A stretch of DNA of 64,000 bases from Flammeovirga sp. EKP202 (GTDB taxonomy: Bacteria; Bacteroidota; Bacteroidia; Cytophagales; Flammeovirgaceae). A program made the translations under genes and the position numbers. The notes under the pieces were generated by a model. That model was not told where the DNA came from, did not search any database, and saw only the letters and a list, made by a program, of their open reading frames with translations. Where the stretch lies: positions 1 through 64,000 of the forward strand of contig NZ_JACVVP010000042.1 of NCBI RefSeq assembly GCF_014534745.1, given 5' to 3'. Below, one piece after another: positions 24,451 through 33,011 of this stretch (its first letter is position 1; each line of letters starts with the position of its first letter).

Positions 24451-27105
24451 TTATTGTTTGATGAAATCTAGTTCTTTAATCAATACTTCTTCTCTAAAGC
24501 CAGACATTCTTTTGATGAGCTTACCGTCTTTGATGATCAGAACAAGTGGGATACCTCTCACACCAAACTTCTTTTTAAAATGATTGATCTCTTGATCATT
24601 TATTTTGATGTGATGGTTTTTGTAATCTGTAGCAAATTTTTCTACTGATTTCAGCCATTTGTTATTGCCTTTGTCAAGTGATACAAAATGAAATTTAACG
24701 CCTTCTTTTTCATATTTTTGAAGCATAACAGGGTAATGATCCCTTATCGAAATCACACAAGGTCCACACCATGAAGCCCAAATGTCTATCACGTGTACCC
24801 CTTCAGTACAATCAATAGGGGTTGAATTAAATTGAACATCAAGCCCTTCTATCGACTTCACTTTCTCATTTTGATTAAAACCTCCTCTTTGTGCAATAAG
24901 TTGATCTAGGTCCGCTTGATATTCGGATTGAGGGAATTGAGATTGAAAGTAAGTGACTGAATTAGAAAATGTAGCATTTTGAACGGTATCGTTATAAAAA
25001 TAATACTCCTTTAAGTAAGTACTCAAAACCTTTTCATTCAGTGCTTTATTTTTGATGTATTTATTATTAATATCTTGAAAACGTTCCACTGTATTTTTGT
25101 TTTCATTAAAAGGGGCTTCATCGGCAAACAAACGGTTGTCATTCTCAATAAAAGTAAGGTGAATATTTATATGTTCTGCAATAAGATAGTGTAAGTCACT
25201 TTTATTCATTTCGGGATCGTCCAAATCAAAATAATTCAAAGCGTTTAACAATAGGTGAGGAGCTTGTGTTTTTACAATTTCTGGGTTGGCTTCCGCATAA
25301 ATTGCATTTATATTAAGCCATAAACCCAATATATTTCCTTTCATTGTTTTAGCATATTGATCAGATAAAAGAGGCTTATAAACCATTAAGGTATCCACAA
25401 ATTGTTTCATGTAGTTCGTACTTAACTCTTGAAACCCTTGAAGAGATAACCCTTCTTTTTGATGATGAAAGTCTTTAGACATTCTATTGAGTTGAGTATG
25501 AAAAGAAATAGAATACCTTAAACTATCCATAACCTCTTTTGTTACCTTCCTTTGATCATATTCAGACAATTTGGTCATTTTGTTGAATTCATCTTTCAAA
25601 ACAACCTTATTCTCTTTATTTTCGGTAATTATCAGATCATCATAAGCACTTCTATGCAATAGATTTCTGGAAGTATAGTAATGAAACAATTTCTGATCTT
25701 CAATTTGTTTCTCCATTTCAGGTGTCAATTGTTGATGCCTTTTTTTGTCATAACCATATCGTGTTAAACCCTTCCTGATTTTCTGTTCTTTTTGATAAAG
25801 TGTAGAGTCCATCAGAATATTTTTGGAGTCAATGATATTCGATAGCTCCGATGAAATGTTTGTATTATATCCCCAATATGAACAGCTATATCCAACATAA
25901 GGGAAATTTTCAGCCTGAAGTAAAAACCCTTTGTCGGAAAATCTGAAAATAGTAGCGTTTCTTAGATTATAGCATTCGATAGTACTGAAGTTCGGGATAT
26001 TTAGTTTTCCAACATATTTGATTACATCAATAGTATCTTTATACGTCATTTCAAAATCAATATGATCCGTATAAAGCGTTTCTCCAACTTTTGTAAAAGT
26101 GATTTCACCTTTAGAATAGAGACGGTTTTTGAAAATTGGTACATTATCATAAGTGAAGTTTCCATATTTTTGAATTGGTCTTAAATCTTCAGAAGTGACC
26201 TTTAAAAGGTCATATTCTTCTGTAAGATAAAGTAAGCCTTTACCACCGTTTTTCTTTTGATCTAAGAAACTTAAAACATAAACGAGTTGATCATCATTGA
26301 CAAGCATTTCTTCTAGCTCAAACTTATAATTGGAAGGATTGACCAAAGGGCCATTTTTTATAAATGCTTGCTGGTAATGAAAGATATTTTGATTACCCAT
26401 AAAGTTGAGGTTACGAAGGTTTCTTTCTACAATATTATGACCTTCAGCATATTTATTATTAAGTCTATTTTCTGATTTGCTTTCTTGATGATCCCAATTG
26501 TTATAGTTCCAATTATAGTCTTTATTTCTTTTAATATGGTCAAACATCAAAATGTGATAGCTCCATTTGTGTGCATCGTCAGCTTTTATCTGATTGTAAT
26601 TTTCGAAATAGATTTCTCCCGTTGACTCCATACCTCCTTGGAAATCATCATTGGTATATTTCGCTTCCGCATAATAAAACTCACCTAAATACTGTTTCTT
26701 TCGGATATCCTTTTTGAATGATTGACTGCTGTATTTTACAATTTCTTTGAGTGTAGGCATTTTTGCCTTGATGGTAAGCATATCAAGCTCTTCAGTAGCA
26801 GGAAGTAGTACCAATTCATTTTCGAGGTACTTAGAAAGTTTTCGAATAGGAACTTCAAGTTTTGTAAATCCAATTGAAGAGATACCCAGTGTATCAGAAT
26901 GGAATGAAGATTTTATGGGAATATTAAAGTAACCATTTGAATTGGTTGTACCCCCAATTGTTTTTCCTTTGACCACTATGTTTGCATAGGGGATAGCCTC
27001 TTGTGTCTCGGCATTTCTCAAATACCCCTTGATGAAGTTTTGAGCAAACAATAGTGAAGCATGAAGTAAGAGAAGTACTATAAAAGTCAGTTTTTTCATT
27101 TTCAA
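24451..27105 (-). CDS. Secreted CarboxypepD_reg plus thioredoxin (TlpA-like) fusion protein
   Basis: An 884-residue exported protein. The signal peptide (about 1-22) ends LFAQ. A CarboxypepD_reg-like domain follows (about 24-105; KGYLRNAETQEAIPYANIVVKG opening), then a long middle region (about 110-730), first strand-rich with YAEAK..-type segments and then helical, and finally a TlpA/redoxin domain (about 745-884) with WASWCGPC (Cys780, Cys783) and cis-Pro853 in RGIPLVL. The layout suggests a cell-envelope oxidoreductase attached to a large binding module. Such combinations occur in Bacteroidota, but the middle region is not recognised. The gene has its own terminator. Confidence 0.82.
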   Translation of the reverse strand: MKMKKLTFIVLLLLHASLLFAQNFIKGYLRNAETQEAIPYANIVVKGKTIGGTTNSNGYFNIPIKSSFHSDTLGISSIGFTKLEVPIRKLSKYLENELVLLPATEELDMLTIKAKMPTLKEIVKYSSQSFKKDIRKKQYLGEFYYAEAKYTNDDFQGGMESTGEIYFENYNQIKADDAHKWSYHILMFDHIKRNKDYNWNYNNWDHQESKSENRLNNKYAEGHNIVERNLRNLNFMGNQNIFHYQQAFIKNGPLVNPSNYKFELEEMLVNDDQLVYVLSFLDQKKNGGKGLLYLTEEYDLLKVTSEDLRPIQKYGNFTYDNVPIFKNRLYSKGEITFTKVGETLYTDHIDFEMTYKDTIDVIKYVGKLNIPNFSTIECYNLRNATIFRFSDKGFLLQAENFPYVGYSCSYWGYNTNISSELSNIIDSKNILMDSTLYQKEQKIRKGLTRYGYDKKRHQQLTPEMEKQIEDQKLFHYYTSRNLLHRSAYDDLIITENKENKVVLKDEFNKMTKLSEYDQRKVTKEVMDSLRYSISFHTQLNRMSKDFHHQKEGLSLQGFQELSTNYMKQFVDTLMVYKPLLSDQYAKTMKGNILGLWLNINAIYAEANPEIVKTQAPHLLLNALNYFDLDDPEMNKSDLHYLIAEHINIHLTFIENDNRLFADEAPFNENKNTVERFQDINNKYIKNKALNEKVLSTYLKEYYFYNDTVQNATFSNSVTYFQSQFPQSEYQADLDQLIAQRGGFNQNEKVKSIEGLDVQFNSTPIDCTEGVHVIDIWASWCGPCVISIRDHYPVMLQKYEKEGVKFHFVSLDKGNNKWLKSVEKFATDYKNHHIKINDQEINHFKKKFGVRGIPLVLIIKDGKLIKRMSGFREEVLIKELDFIKQ

Positions 27106-27289
27106 ATAGTTTTTATTTATTGACCAGCAGAGTAGTAATGAGTTTTAATAGATTAAAAATAAGTTAGTTTGATCACCAAAAAGAATCTCATTACTACCAA
27201 TGAATATTTATAGTTGGGTTAAATATAGCTCAAATTGTATTACAATAGAAATGGATGTAGTTCAAATATTTATTGTTGGAAACCATAAC

Positions 27290-27333
27290 TGAAAAAGAAA
27301 ACCCCATTGAAAATACGAATATTACAATGGGGT
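27290..27333 (-). terminator. Terminator of lrgAB
   Basis: Stem ACCCCATTG / CAATGGGGT. On the minus strand it is followed by TTTTCTTTTTC. Confidence 0.85.
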
Positions 27334-27356
27334 TTCAATAGTTTATTTATTTCTAA

Positions 27357-28055
27357 TTAATAGAAAAGTGCAAGAATACCTGGAGTCACCAAAGTAGTGA
27401 ATACCCCCATTAAACCAATGGATAAACCACTGATCGCACCTTCTACCATTCCCATCTGAATAGCTTGTGCCGTTCCGATACCATGTGCACAACTTCCCAT
27501 AGCCAGACCTTTTGCTATGGCAGTTTTAAAGACTCTTGGAACAATCAATGGTCCAATTGATGCACCAAGGACTCCAACAATAATTACAAAAACAGCGGTC
27601 ATAGATGGAATACCTCCGTTTTGAGCAGAGACGGCCATAGCAATAGGAGTAGTAACCGATTTTGGTACCATTGAGATAATAAGATCTTCACCGCCACCAA
27701 ATAACTTACCAATTAAAATGACAGATACAACGCCCATCACACTACCTAAGAATGTAGCTGAAAGAATAGCAACTGCATTTTTACCAATTGTTTTTAATTG
27801 TTCATATAATAATACACCCAAAGCCACAACAGATGGTCCAAGCATAAAATGAATCATTCGTGTATTGGTTTGATAAGTTTCGTATTGAACATCCGATAAT
27901 TTTAAAATAACAATCAGTGTAATGATGGTCATCAATACCGGATTAAGAAGTGGTGTTTTAACTTTTTGATAGATTGCTTCAAAAATTAAGAATAATCCCA
28001 AAGTTGCAGCTAATGCAAACGTTTCGCTTTCGAATAAATGATTAATTACTTCCAT
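27357..28055 (-). CDS. lrgB: LrgB family protein
   Basis: A 232-residue polytopic membrane protein of the LrgB/CidB family. It has the signature PKSVTTPIAMAVSAQNGG (about 130-147) and a Gly-rich helix around GLAMGSCAHGIGTAQA (about 184-199). LrgB acts with LrgA as a holin/antiholin-like pair or as a plastid-type glycolate/pyruvate transporter. The start codon overlaps the lrgA stop by one base (TAATG on the minus strand), so the two are translationally coupled. Which of the two proposed activities applies cannot be judged from sequence. Confidence 0.9.
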   Translation of the reverse strand: MEVINHLFESETFALAATLGLFLIFEAIYQKVKTPLLNPVLMTIITLIVILKLSDVQYETYQTNTRMIHFMLGPSVVALGVLLYEQLKTIGKNAVAILSATFLGSVMGVVSVILIGKLFGGGEDLIISMVPKSVTTPIAMAVSAQNGGIPSMTAVFVIIVGVLGASIGPLIVPRVFKTAIAKGLAMGSCAHGIGTAQAIQMGMVEGAISGLSIGLMGVFTTLVTPGILALFY

Positions 28056-28399
28056 TACTTGTCTTCTTTTTTACCTAAAAATTCTCCCGCAAAACCAGCA
28101 GATAACATCACGGCAAACATTGAACCTACAATGGTTACACCTATCATTAACCAGTTATTTTGAATCATATCTAAATACTCCATCATGCCTACACCTGCAG
28201 GAATAAAGAACAATGACATTCTTCTAGTTAAAGATTGAGCAGCATCTTTGACCCACTCGTATGGAATAATTTTAAAATAAAGACATAAGAATAAGATAAT
28301 CATCCCGATTACATTGCCAGGGATGGGCAAGTCTATAATTTCATTAATAAAGGTTCCTAACGACAGCATCGCTAGAATTAACATAAATCCTCGTATCAT
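28055..28399 (-). CDS. lrgA: CidA/LrgA family protein
   Basis: A 114-residue small membrane protein with four helices and the family core DLPIPGNVIGMIILFLCLYFKIIPYEWV followed by RMSLFFIPAGVGMMEYL. It is the first gene of the lrgA-lrgB pair, which modulates murein hydrolase export or small organic-acid transport in other bacteria. No LytSR two-component genes are adjacent. Confidence 0.9.
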   Translation of the reverse strand: MIRGFMLILAMLSLGTFINEIIDLPIPGNVIGMIILFLCLYFKIIPYEWVKDAAQSLTRRMSLFFIPAGVGMMEYLDMIQNNWLMIGVTIVGSMFAVMLSAGFAGEFLGKKEDK

Positions 28400-28576
28400 A
28401 TTCGGTTATATAGTAGTTTGTGATATAAAGATAATACATGATTGAATGAGTATTAATAGCCTTAGGAAAGAGATAAGATTTATTTAAATAGTGACAAAAT
28501 AACACTTCAAAATTTTGTATATTGTAGTAGAAGCTTATTGTACCGCTTGAGCACATTGTTACTTTAATTCTGTTAT

Positions 28577-28584
28577 TATATTTG
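28577..28584 (+). promoter_or_regulatory. -7 promoter element of the 197-residue helical protein gene
   Basis: TATATTTG fits TAnnTTTG, with a TTG at 28556-28558 (18-base spacer). It lies 10 bases before the ATG at 28595, so the leader would be very short. Confidence 0.45.
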
Positions 28585-28594
28585 ATCTTTAATT

Positions 28595-29188
28595 ATGTCA
28601 ATAAAAGACCTAGGAAACCTATTTGATGACAAAAAATACGACGAAATTATCAGCTTTTTTAATCAAAGAATTGATACTTTCGAGCATCTTTCATTAGATG
28701 AATTTTTGTTATGGTCAAAGTGCTATGAAAATCAAGGTGATTTTGAGTCTGCATTGTATATTTTGTCGCTTTGTTATATTGAAGAGATCAATGATCTTCA
28801 GTTAGATACGGAGTTTGAACGACTGACTGTTTTGCAGGATAGAGTTTTTCAAGCCATTCTTCAATTAAAATCAGGTATTGAAGAATCGGAGGACATTGAC
28901 TTTCTAATTGAGACCATGCACGCTTTAGTAGAGAATAATGTTGAAGACGTTTTAGTCGCTTATTTAGAAGATATATTAAGAGTAACGAAACATCATAGCA
29001 TAAAGAAACTTTGGCTAGGAAAATTATCAGAGGATATTTTTTTCAATTTAGACAATCAATTAGTATTAACCTCTAATCAAAAAAATGCAATTTTAGATGC
29101 AATCATCTACTACTATATTTCCTCCTCCAAGGTCTATGATGGTAGATATGCTTACATCAGATCCATCAGAAATAACACCATTCATTAG
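28595..29188 (+). CDS. Unknown helical cytosolic protein
   Basis: A 197-residue, acidic, wholly helical protein without signal peptide or membrane segment. The N-terminal third (KKYDEIISFFNQRIDTFEHLSLDEFLLWSKCYENQGDFESALYILSLCYIEE) has TPR-like helix pairs, as in protein-interaction scaffolds. I do not recognise a family. It is a single-gene unit between the lrgA promoter region and the lysA terminator. Confidence 0.6.
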   Translation: MSIKDLGNLFDDKKYDEIISFFNQRIDTFEHLSLDEFLLWSKCYENQGDFESALYILSLCYIEEINDLQLDTEFERLTVLQDRVFQAILQLKSGIEESEDIDFLIETMHALVENNVEDVLVAYLEDILRVTKHHSIKKLWLGKLSEDIFFNLDNQLVLTSNQKNAILDAIIYYYISSSKVYDGRYAYIRSIRNNTIH

Positions 29189-29190
29189 AA

Positions 29191-29231
29191 TAAAAAATAA
29201 ACGCCTTTCTACAAACCGTAAGAAAGGCGTT
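29191..29231 (-). terminator. Terminator of lysA
   Basis: Stem AACGCCTTTCT / AGAAAGGCGTT with a 10-base loop. The A-rich left side gives a T-rich tail on the minus strand (TTATTTTTTA). It may also serve the convergent 197-residue protein gene. Confidence 0.85.
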
Positions 29232-29254
29232 AAACAATGTGAGTTGTCTATATT

Positions 29255-30520
29255 TTAGTCTAGTGAAGCTTCTTCTTTTACAGGGATAGAGGAGAATATA
29301 TCCACTTGCCCTCTAGTAAGATCTTCCAACGTTTCTCTTTGTCTAATTAAATGAGGTACTCCATTGAATACCAAGACCTCTGCCGGACGTAATCTTGAGT
29401 TGTAATTAGAACTCATAGAATAAGAATAAGCACCGGCATTTTCGATAGATAATAAATCACCAACTCGAACTTCATTCAGTTTTCTATCATAACCAAATGT
29501 ATCTGTTTCACAAATGTAACCCACTACATCATACACTCGTTTTGGTCCTTCAGGATTCGAAACGTTTTTGATATGATGATATGCATCGTACATCATTGGA
29601 CGAATAAGGTGATTTAAGCCAGAGTCCACACCAACAAATACAGCGGCAGGGCTATGCTTTAACACATTTACTTTTGTCAATAAATGACCAGATTCAGACA
29701 CTAAATATTTTCCTGGTTCAAACCATAGTTCTAAGTCTCTGCCGTAAGAAGCACAGAAATCTTGGAATGCTTTAGACATTTTCTTGCCTAATTCAGGAAT
29801 GTTTGTAACGATGTCTTCTTCTTTATAAGCCACTTTGAATCCAGAACCTAAGTCAATGAATTGTAGATTCGGGAAGTCTTTTGCACAATCAAACATTACG
29901 TTGGCAGCCATCAAGAATACTTCAGAATCTAGAATATCTGAACCTGAGTGCATATGAAGACCAACAACGTTGATGTTGTGACTTTCTACAACTTTCTTTA
30001 CATGAGACATTTGGAAGATAGAGATGCCAAATTTAGACCCAATATGTCCTACTTGAATTTTTGCATTACCACCTGCAGTGATATGTGGGTTGATTCTAAT
30101 AGCACAAGGCACTGTATCTTGGTAAACATCACCAAATTGCTCAAGAATAGCAATGTTATCAATATTGATCACTACACCTAAAGCGACAGCTTCTTGGATT
30201 TCTTCAAAAGAAACCGAATTAGGGGTGAATAATATTCTTTCTTTTGGAAACCCAGCTTGAATACCTAATAGTACTTCTTGGATAGAAACACAATCTAAAT
30301 CCACACCGTGCTCTTTCACTAACTTCAAAATACTCAAGTTAGATAAAGATTTCATTGCATATTTTATTCTTAAGTTTACACCATTAAATGCATTTCTTAA
30401 AGAAGAGATCTGACTAATGATCTTATCCGCATCATATACATATAAAGGAGTTTGAAACTCGTTTGCAATATCCGTTACCGGTACACCTTGGATCTGATAT
30501 TCTGAATTTTTTAATTCCAT
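29255..30520 (-). CDS. lysA: Diaminopimelate decarboxylase
   Basis: A 421-residue PLP-dependent fold-III decarboxylase that converts meso-diaminopimelate to L-lysine. It has the PLP lysine in RIKYAMKSL, HMHSGSDI, the DLGSGF phosphate-binding segment, EPGKYLVSESG, and the substrate-side CETDTFGYDR and ENAGAYSYSM motifs. The Cys-Glu motif (YICETDTFG) is typical of DAP rather than arginine or ornithine decarboxylases. The frame continues to a TTG at 30562, but this TTG belongs to the -7 box TACTTTTG, so the ATG at 30520 (MELKNSEYQ) is taken. Confidence 0.93.
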   Translation of the reverse strand: MELKNSEYQIQGVPVTDIANEFQTPLYVYDADKIISQISSLRNAFNGVNLRIKYAMKSLSNLSILKLVKEHGVDLDCVSIQEVLLGIQAGFPKERILFTPNSVSFEEIQEAVALGVVINIDNIAILEQFGDVYQDTVPCAIRINPHITAGGNAKIQVGHIGSKFGISIFQMSHVKKVVESHNINVVGLHMHSGSDILDSEVFLMAANVMFDCAKDFPNLQFIDLGSGFKVAYKEEDIVTNIPELGKKMSKAFQDFCASYGRDLELWFEPGKYLVSESGHLLTKVNVLKHSPAAVFVGVDSGLNHLIRPMMYDAYHHIKNVSNPEGPKRVYDVVGYICETDTFGYDRKLNEVRVGDLLSIENAGAYSYSMSSNYNSRLRPAEVLVFNGVPHLIRQRETLEDLTRGQVDIFSSIPVKEEASLD

Positions 30521-30559
30521 TCTCGGAAGAAGATTATAATTGATAATTTTACTATGAGA

Positions 30560-30567
30560 CAAAAGTA
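30560..30567 (-). promoter_or_regulatory. -7 promoter element of lysA
   Basis: TACTTTTG on the minus strand fits the consensus exactly, about 40 bases upstream of the chosen ATG. It overlaps the false upstream TTG start. Confidence 0.55.
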
Positions 30568-30821
30568 ATTTAAAAAAGAAGATAGTCCATACAAATATCT
30601 TTTATTTACAAAAATAACAATAAGTGTTTTAGATAAAACTTTGTGTTATATAATTATGATTTTAAATAAAGCGTCAACTCCTCTTCATCTGAAATATATT
30701 CTAAATAAAATTCTTGGTTTGGGTTTATAGGTTTTATAAAAGAAAATATTTGAGGTTAACTTTTTTATAAATTTATGAAGAAATGGTAACAATCTTGCTC
30801 TAATGTGGAAAACACTTTTTT

Positions 30822-31955
30822 ATGTACAGATTAATATTACTATTTATTTTTACCTTTTTTTTGCAGCCTCACCTATATGCTCAGAAACAATACCCGTTAG
30901 TTGAAGTTGGGTTAAAGGAAGCGGAAAAGCTAAGCCAAGAGGAACAGAAGAATGTATTCTACTCTCCAGTCAGTCTATATATGCTCAATAGTATGTTGGC
31001 AAACATGGCTAAGCATGAGACGAAAAAAGAATTAATGCATCATTTGGGTTATTCTAAGGATGAAATTGTCCTATTAAATTCTTATATAATTGATTTACAA
31101 AAAAGGTTAGGAGGTATGTGTATTTTGAAGAATGCACTTAGGTATCCTAAAGGGTATTCATTGAATAATGCCTTTAAGAAGATTTTAGCTGAAGATTATA
31201 GTGGTGAAATAAAGTCAGGTGATTTTGTAAGAAAAGGAGAGCGGGTGAAGTTGGAGATCAATAATTGGTTTTATCAAAATACAGATTTTAAAATAAAGGA
31301 TATGATAGAGTCTGTATCTCCAATGGACAAATTAATTCTGATGAATGCACTTTATTTTAAGGCTGAATGGGAGAGTCCTTTTGATGAGAAAAAGACGTAT
31401 AAAAGTGCTTTTGAGTTGGAGGGAGATCAACCTGTTGAAGTTGACTTTCTTTCAAAAACGGAAGCTGTTAGATGTTTTTCATCTAACGATGTAAAAGCTT
31501 TAGTGCTTCCTTACCGAGGAGATTATGAATTGTTATTGGTTCAAACTCCGATATTTTCATACGATGTTATTACAGATCTTGAGAAGCACTTGAAAAAGAA
31601 GAAAATCCACTTTGAGTTTCCAAAGTTTGTGTTGAGTTCTTCTTTAGATTGTATACCATTAATGCAATCTATGAATGTGACTTCCCCTTTTCAAAGTGGA
31701 GCAGATTTTTCAATGCTTTTCAAACAATCAGAGAACGATTTATTTGTAAGTAAGATGTTCCAAAAGTCTTATTTGAAAGTGGATGAGATAGGTACAGTAG
31801 CAATAGCTGCGTCTGTAGCAAAAGTATCTCGAAGCTTAGATATGGAAGATTATGAAGAATATATTTTTAACAGTTCTTTTTACTTTATTATTCGCCACAA
31901 AGAGACAAAGGAGCCATTGTTTATTGGTAAAATGAATAACCCCACATTGAATTGA
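30822..31955 (+). CDS. Secreted serpin-family protease inhibitor
   Basis: A 377-residue serpin with signal peptide (about 1-20, ending LYAQ). Serpin landmarks are present in order: FYSPVSLYMLNSMLA (46-60), NALYFKAEW (175-183), FEFPKF (264-269), and a reactive-loop hinge E322-I-G-T-V-A-I-A-A-S331. The C-terminal strand FYFIIRHKETKEPLFIGKMNNP follows at about 353-374. The small residues at P15-P9 are what inhibitory serpins need for loop insertion. Counting from Gly324 as P15, P1 falls near Ser338 with Arg337 at P2, so the target protease is not obvious. Bacterial serpins usually defend against host or competitor proteases, or the cell's own. Confidence 0.88.
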   Translation: MYRLILLFIFTFFLQPHLYAQKQYPLVEVGLKEAEKLSQEEQKNVFYSPVSLYMLNSMLANMAKHETKKELMHHLGYSKDEIVLLNSYIIDLQKRLGGMCILKNALRYPKGYSLNNAFKKILAEDYSGEIKSGDFVRKGERVKLEINNWFYQNTDFKIKDMIESVSPMDKLILMNALYFKAEWESPFDEKKTYKSAFELEGDQPVEVDFLSKTEAVRCFSSNDVKALVLPYRGDYELLLVQTPIFSYDVITDLEKHLKKKKIHFEFPKFVLSSSLDCIPLMQSMNVTSPFQSGADFSMLFKQSENDLFVSKMFQKSYLKVDEIGTVAIAASVAKVSRSLDMEDYEEYIFNSSFYFIIRHKETKEPLFIGKMNNPTLN

Positions 31956-32062
31956 TGGAAGAAGAAACTAAAATTAGTAAATCACGATTTTTTCATTATT
32001 TTAATTGACATCATTAGAGAAGGAATAGTCTATTTTGCTAGAATAAACGAACCATTACAACT

Positions 32063-32662
32063 ATGAAAAGGTATGCAACTGTTGAAGATTATATAGCATC
32101 TTCAGAAACATGGAAAGAAGAATTGATTTACCTTAGATCAATACTAAATGAAACGGAGTTGGAAGAAGGGATGAAATGGGGAGCACCTATTTATATGGTT
32201 AAAGGTAAAAATGTGGTAGGTATTGCAGCTTTTAAAAACTATGTTGGTTTATGGTTTCACCAAGGTGCATTATTGAAGGATGAAGGTCAACAGCTCATCA
32301 ATGCTCAAGAAAACAAGACAAAAGCGTTAAGACAGTGGAGATTTAATTCTTTTGAAGAACTGAGAGAGCATACTGATTTACTGAAAATATATATTAAAGA
32401 AGCTATCGAGAATCAGAAAGCAGGAAAAGTAGTAGAAACGGATCGTACTCCAAAACCATTGATATTACCGAATGAACTGGTAGATGCTTTTACAAAAGAT
32501 AAGGATTTAGAGTCCAGTTTTAAAAGTCTTTCTCTCTCGAAGAAAAGAGAATATGGAGAGTACATAGCATCTGCTAAAAGAGAGGCTACCAAACTTTCGC
32601 GACTTGAAAAAGTAATTCCGATGATTAAAGATGGAATAGGTCTCAATGACAAATACAAATAA
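32063..32662 (+). CDS. DUF1801 plus YdeI/OmpD-associated family protein
   Basis: A 199-residue cytosolic protein with a DUF1801 domain in the N-terminal part (about 15-125; EEGMKWGAPIYMVKGKNVVGIAAFKNYVGLWFHQGALL). The helical YdeI-type C-terminal segment (about 132-190) has the common SLSKKREYGEYIASAKREATKLSRLEKVIPMI pattern. The YdeI family has been linked to bacteriocin or antimicrobial-peptide resistance in a few species; the biochemical role is unknown. It is a single gene. Confidence 0.8.
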   Translation: MKRYATVEDYIASSETWKEELIYLRSILNETELEEGMKWGAPIYMVKGKNVVGIAAFKNYVGLWFHQGALLKDEGQQLINAQENKTKALRQWRFNSFEELREHTDLLKIYIKEAIENQKAGKVVETDRTPKPLILPNELVDAFTKDKDLESSFKSLSLSKKREYGEYIASAKREATKLSRLEKVIPMIKDGIGLNDKYK

Positions 32663-32698
32663 ATGCTTATTTATATTCATTCTTAAAAATATGTTAAA

Positions 32699-32706
32699 TA
32701 CTTTTG
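32699..32706 (+). promoter_or_regulatory. -7 promoter element of the 29-residue ORF unit
   Basis: TACTTTTG is an exact TAnnTTTG match, 21 bases before the ATG at 32728. Transcription would start near 32713. Confidence 0.55.
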
Positions 32707-32727
32707 TTGCGTAAAATTTAAAAAAAT

Positions 32728-32817
32728 ATGAAATACATCAGCTTACATATCGACACACCTCAAGGATTTTCTCTTTGCGAAAGCAGAGTGAGGGAGATGC
32801 TATATGAAGCGATGTAG
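32728..32817 (+). CDS. Small ORF of 29 residues in its own transcription unit
   Basis: An ATG-to-TAG frame encodes MKYISLHIDTPQG.. and ends ..REMLYEAM. It has one Cys (in FSLCESR), no hydrophobic helix and no signal peptide. It is flanked by a consensus -7 box 21 bases upstream and a strong terminator 23 bases downstream, so transcript and ORF nearly coincide. I recognise no family. It could be a real microprotein, a leader peptide with an attenuator-like terminator for the following genes, or an sRNA with a chance ORF. Confidence 0.5.
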   Translation: MKYISLHIDTPQGFSLCESRVREMLYEAM

Positions 32818-32840
32818 GAATATCTATATATTTATGAAAT

Positions 32841-32874
32841 AGGTCCTGATGCTTCGGTGTCAGGACCTTTTTTT
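32841..32874 (+). terminator. Strong terminator after the 29-residue ORF
   Basis: Stem AGGTCCTGA / TCAGGACCT with a loop containing CTTCGG, followed by TTTTTTT. Confidence 0.92.
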
Positions 32875-32903
32875 ATGTTTCACTTTTTAAATCACGAGTT
32901 GAT

Positions 32904-33011
32904 ATGACTTCAATTCCAAAACAAAATTTCCTTGCCTATGGGAAGGATTGGTCTCAATTTTTAATCAAGAAAAAATTTCAAAAACAAAGACATCAAAAAT
33001 TAAAACAATGA
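32904..33011 (+). CDS. Small basic ORF of 35 residues overlapping the next gene
   Basis: The frame starts MTSIPKQNFLAYGKDW and ends in a very basic tail (KKKFQKQRHQKLKQ). Its TGA overlaps the ATG of the next gene as ATGA (33008-33011), the classic coupling junction. It has no hydrophobic segment. The overlap suggests it is translated and feeds ribosomes to the membrane protein gene. A chance ORF in AT-rich DNA cannot be ruled out. No family recognised. Confidence 0.4.
   Translation: MTSIPKQNFLAYGKDWSQFLIKKKFQKQRHQKLKQ

Larger units (their letters stand above)
32663..33007. other. Region with two very small ORFs and their signals
   Basis: This stretch before the 101-residue membrane protein gene holds a promoter box (32699-32706), a 29-codon ORF (32728-32817), a strong terminator (32841-32874) and a 35-codon ORF (32904-33011). 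All are described separately. Confidence 0.6.

Noticed and set aside
24329-24583. 84-residue plus-strand ORF at the end of the CPBP gene
   Set aside because: It spans the CPBP stop, a terminator hairpin and the antisense of the thioredoxin-fusion gene.
28344-28556. 70-residue minus-strand ORF upstream of lrgA
   Set aside because: It overlaps the lrgA start region and the promoter area, has low-complexity composition and no supporting signal.
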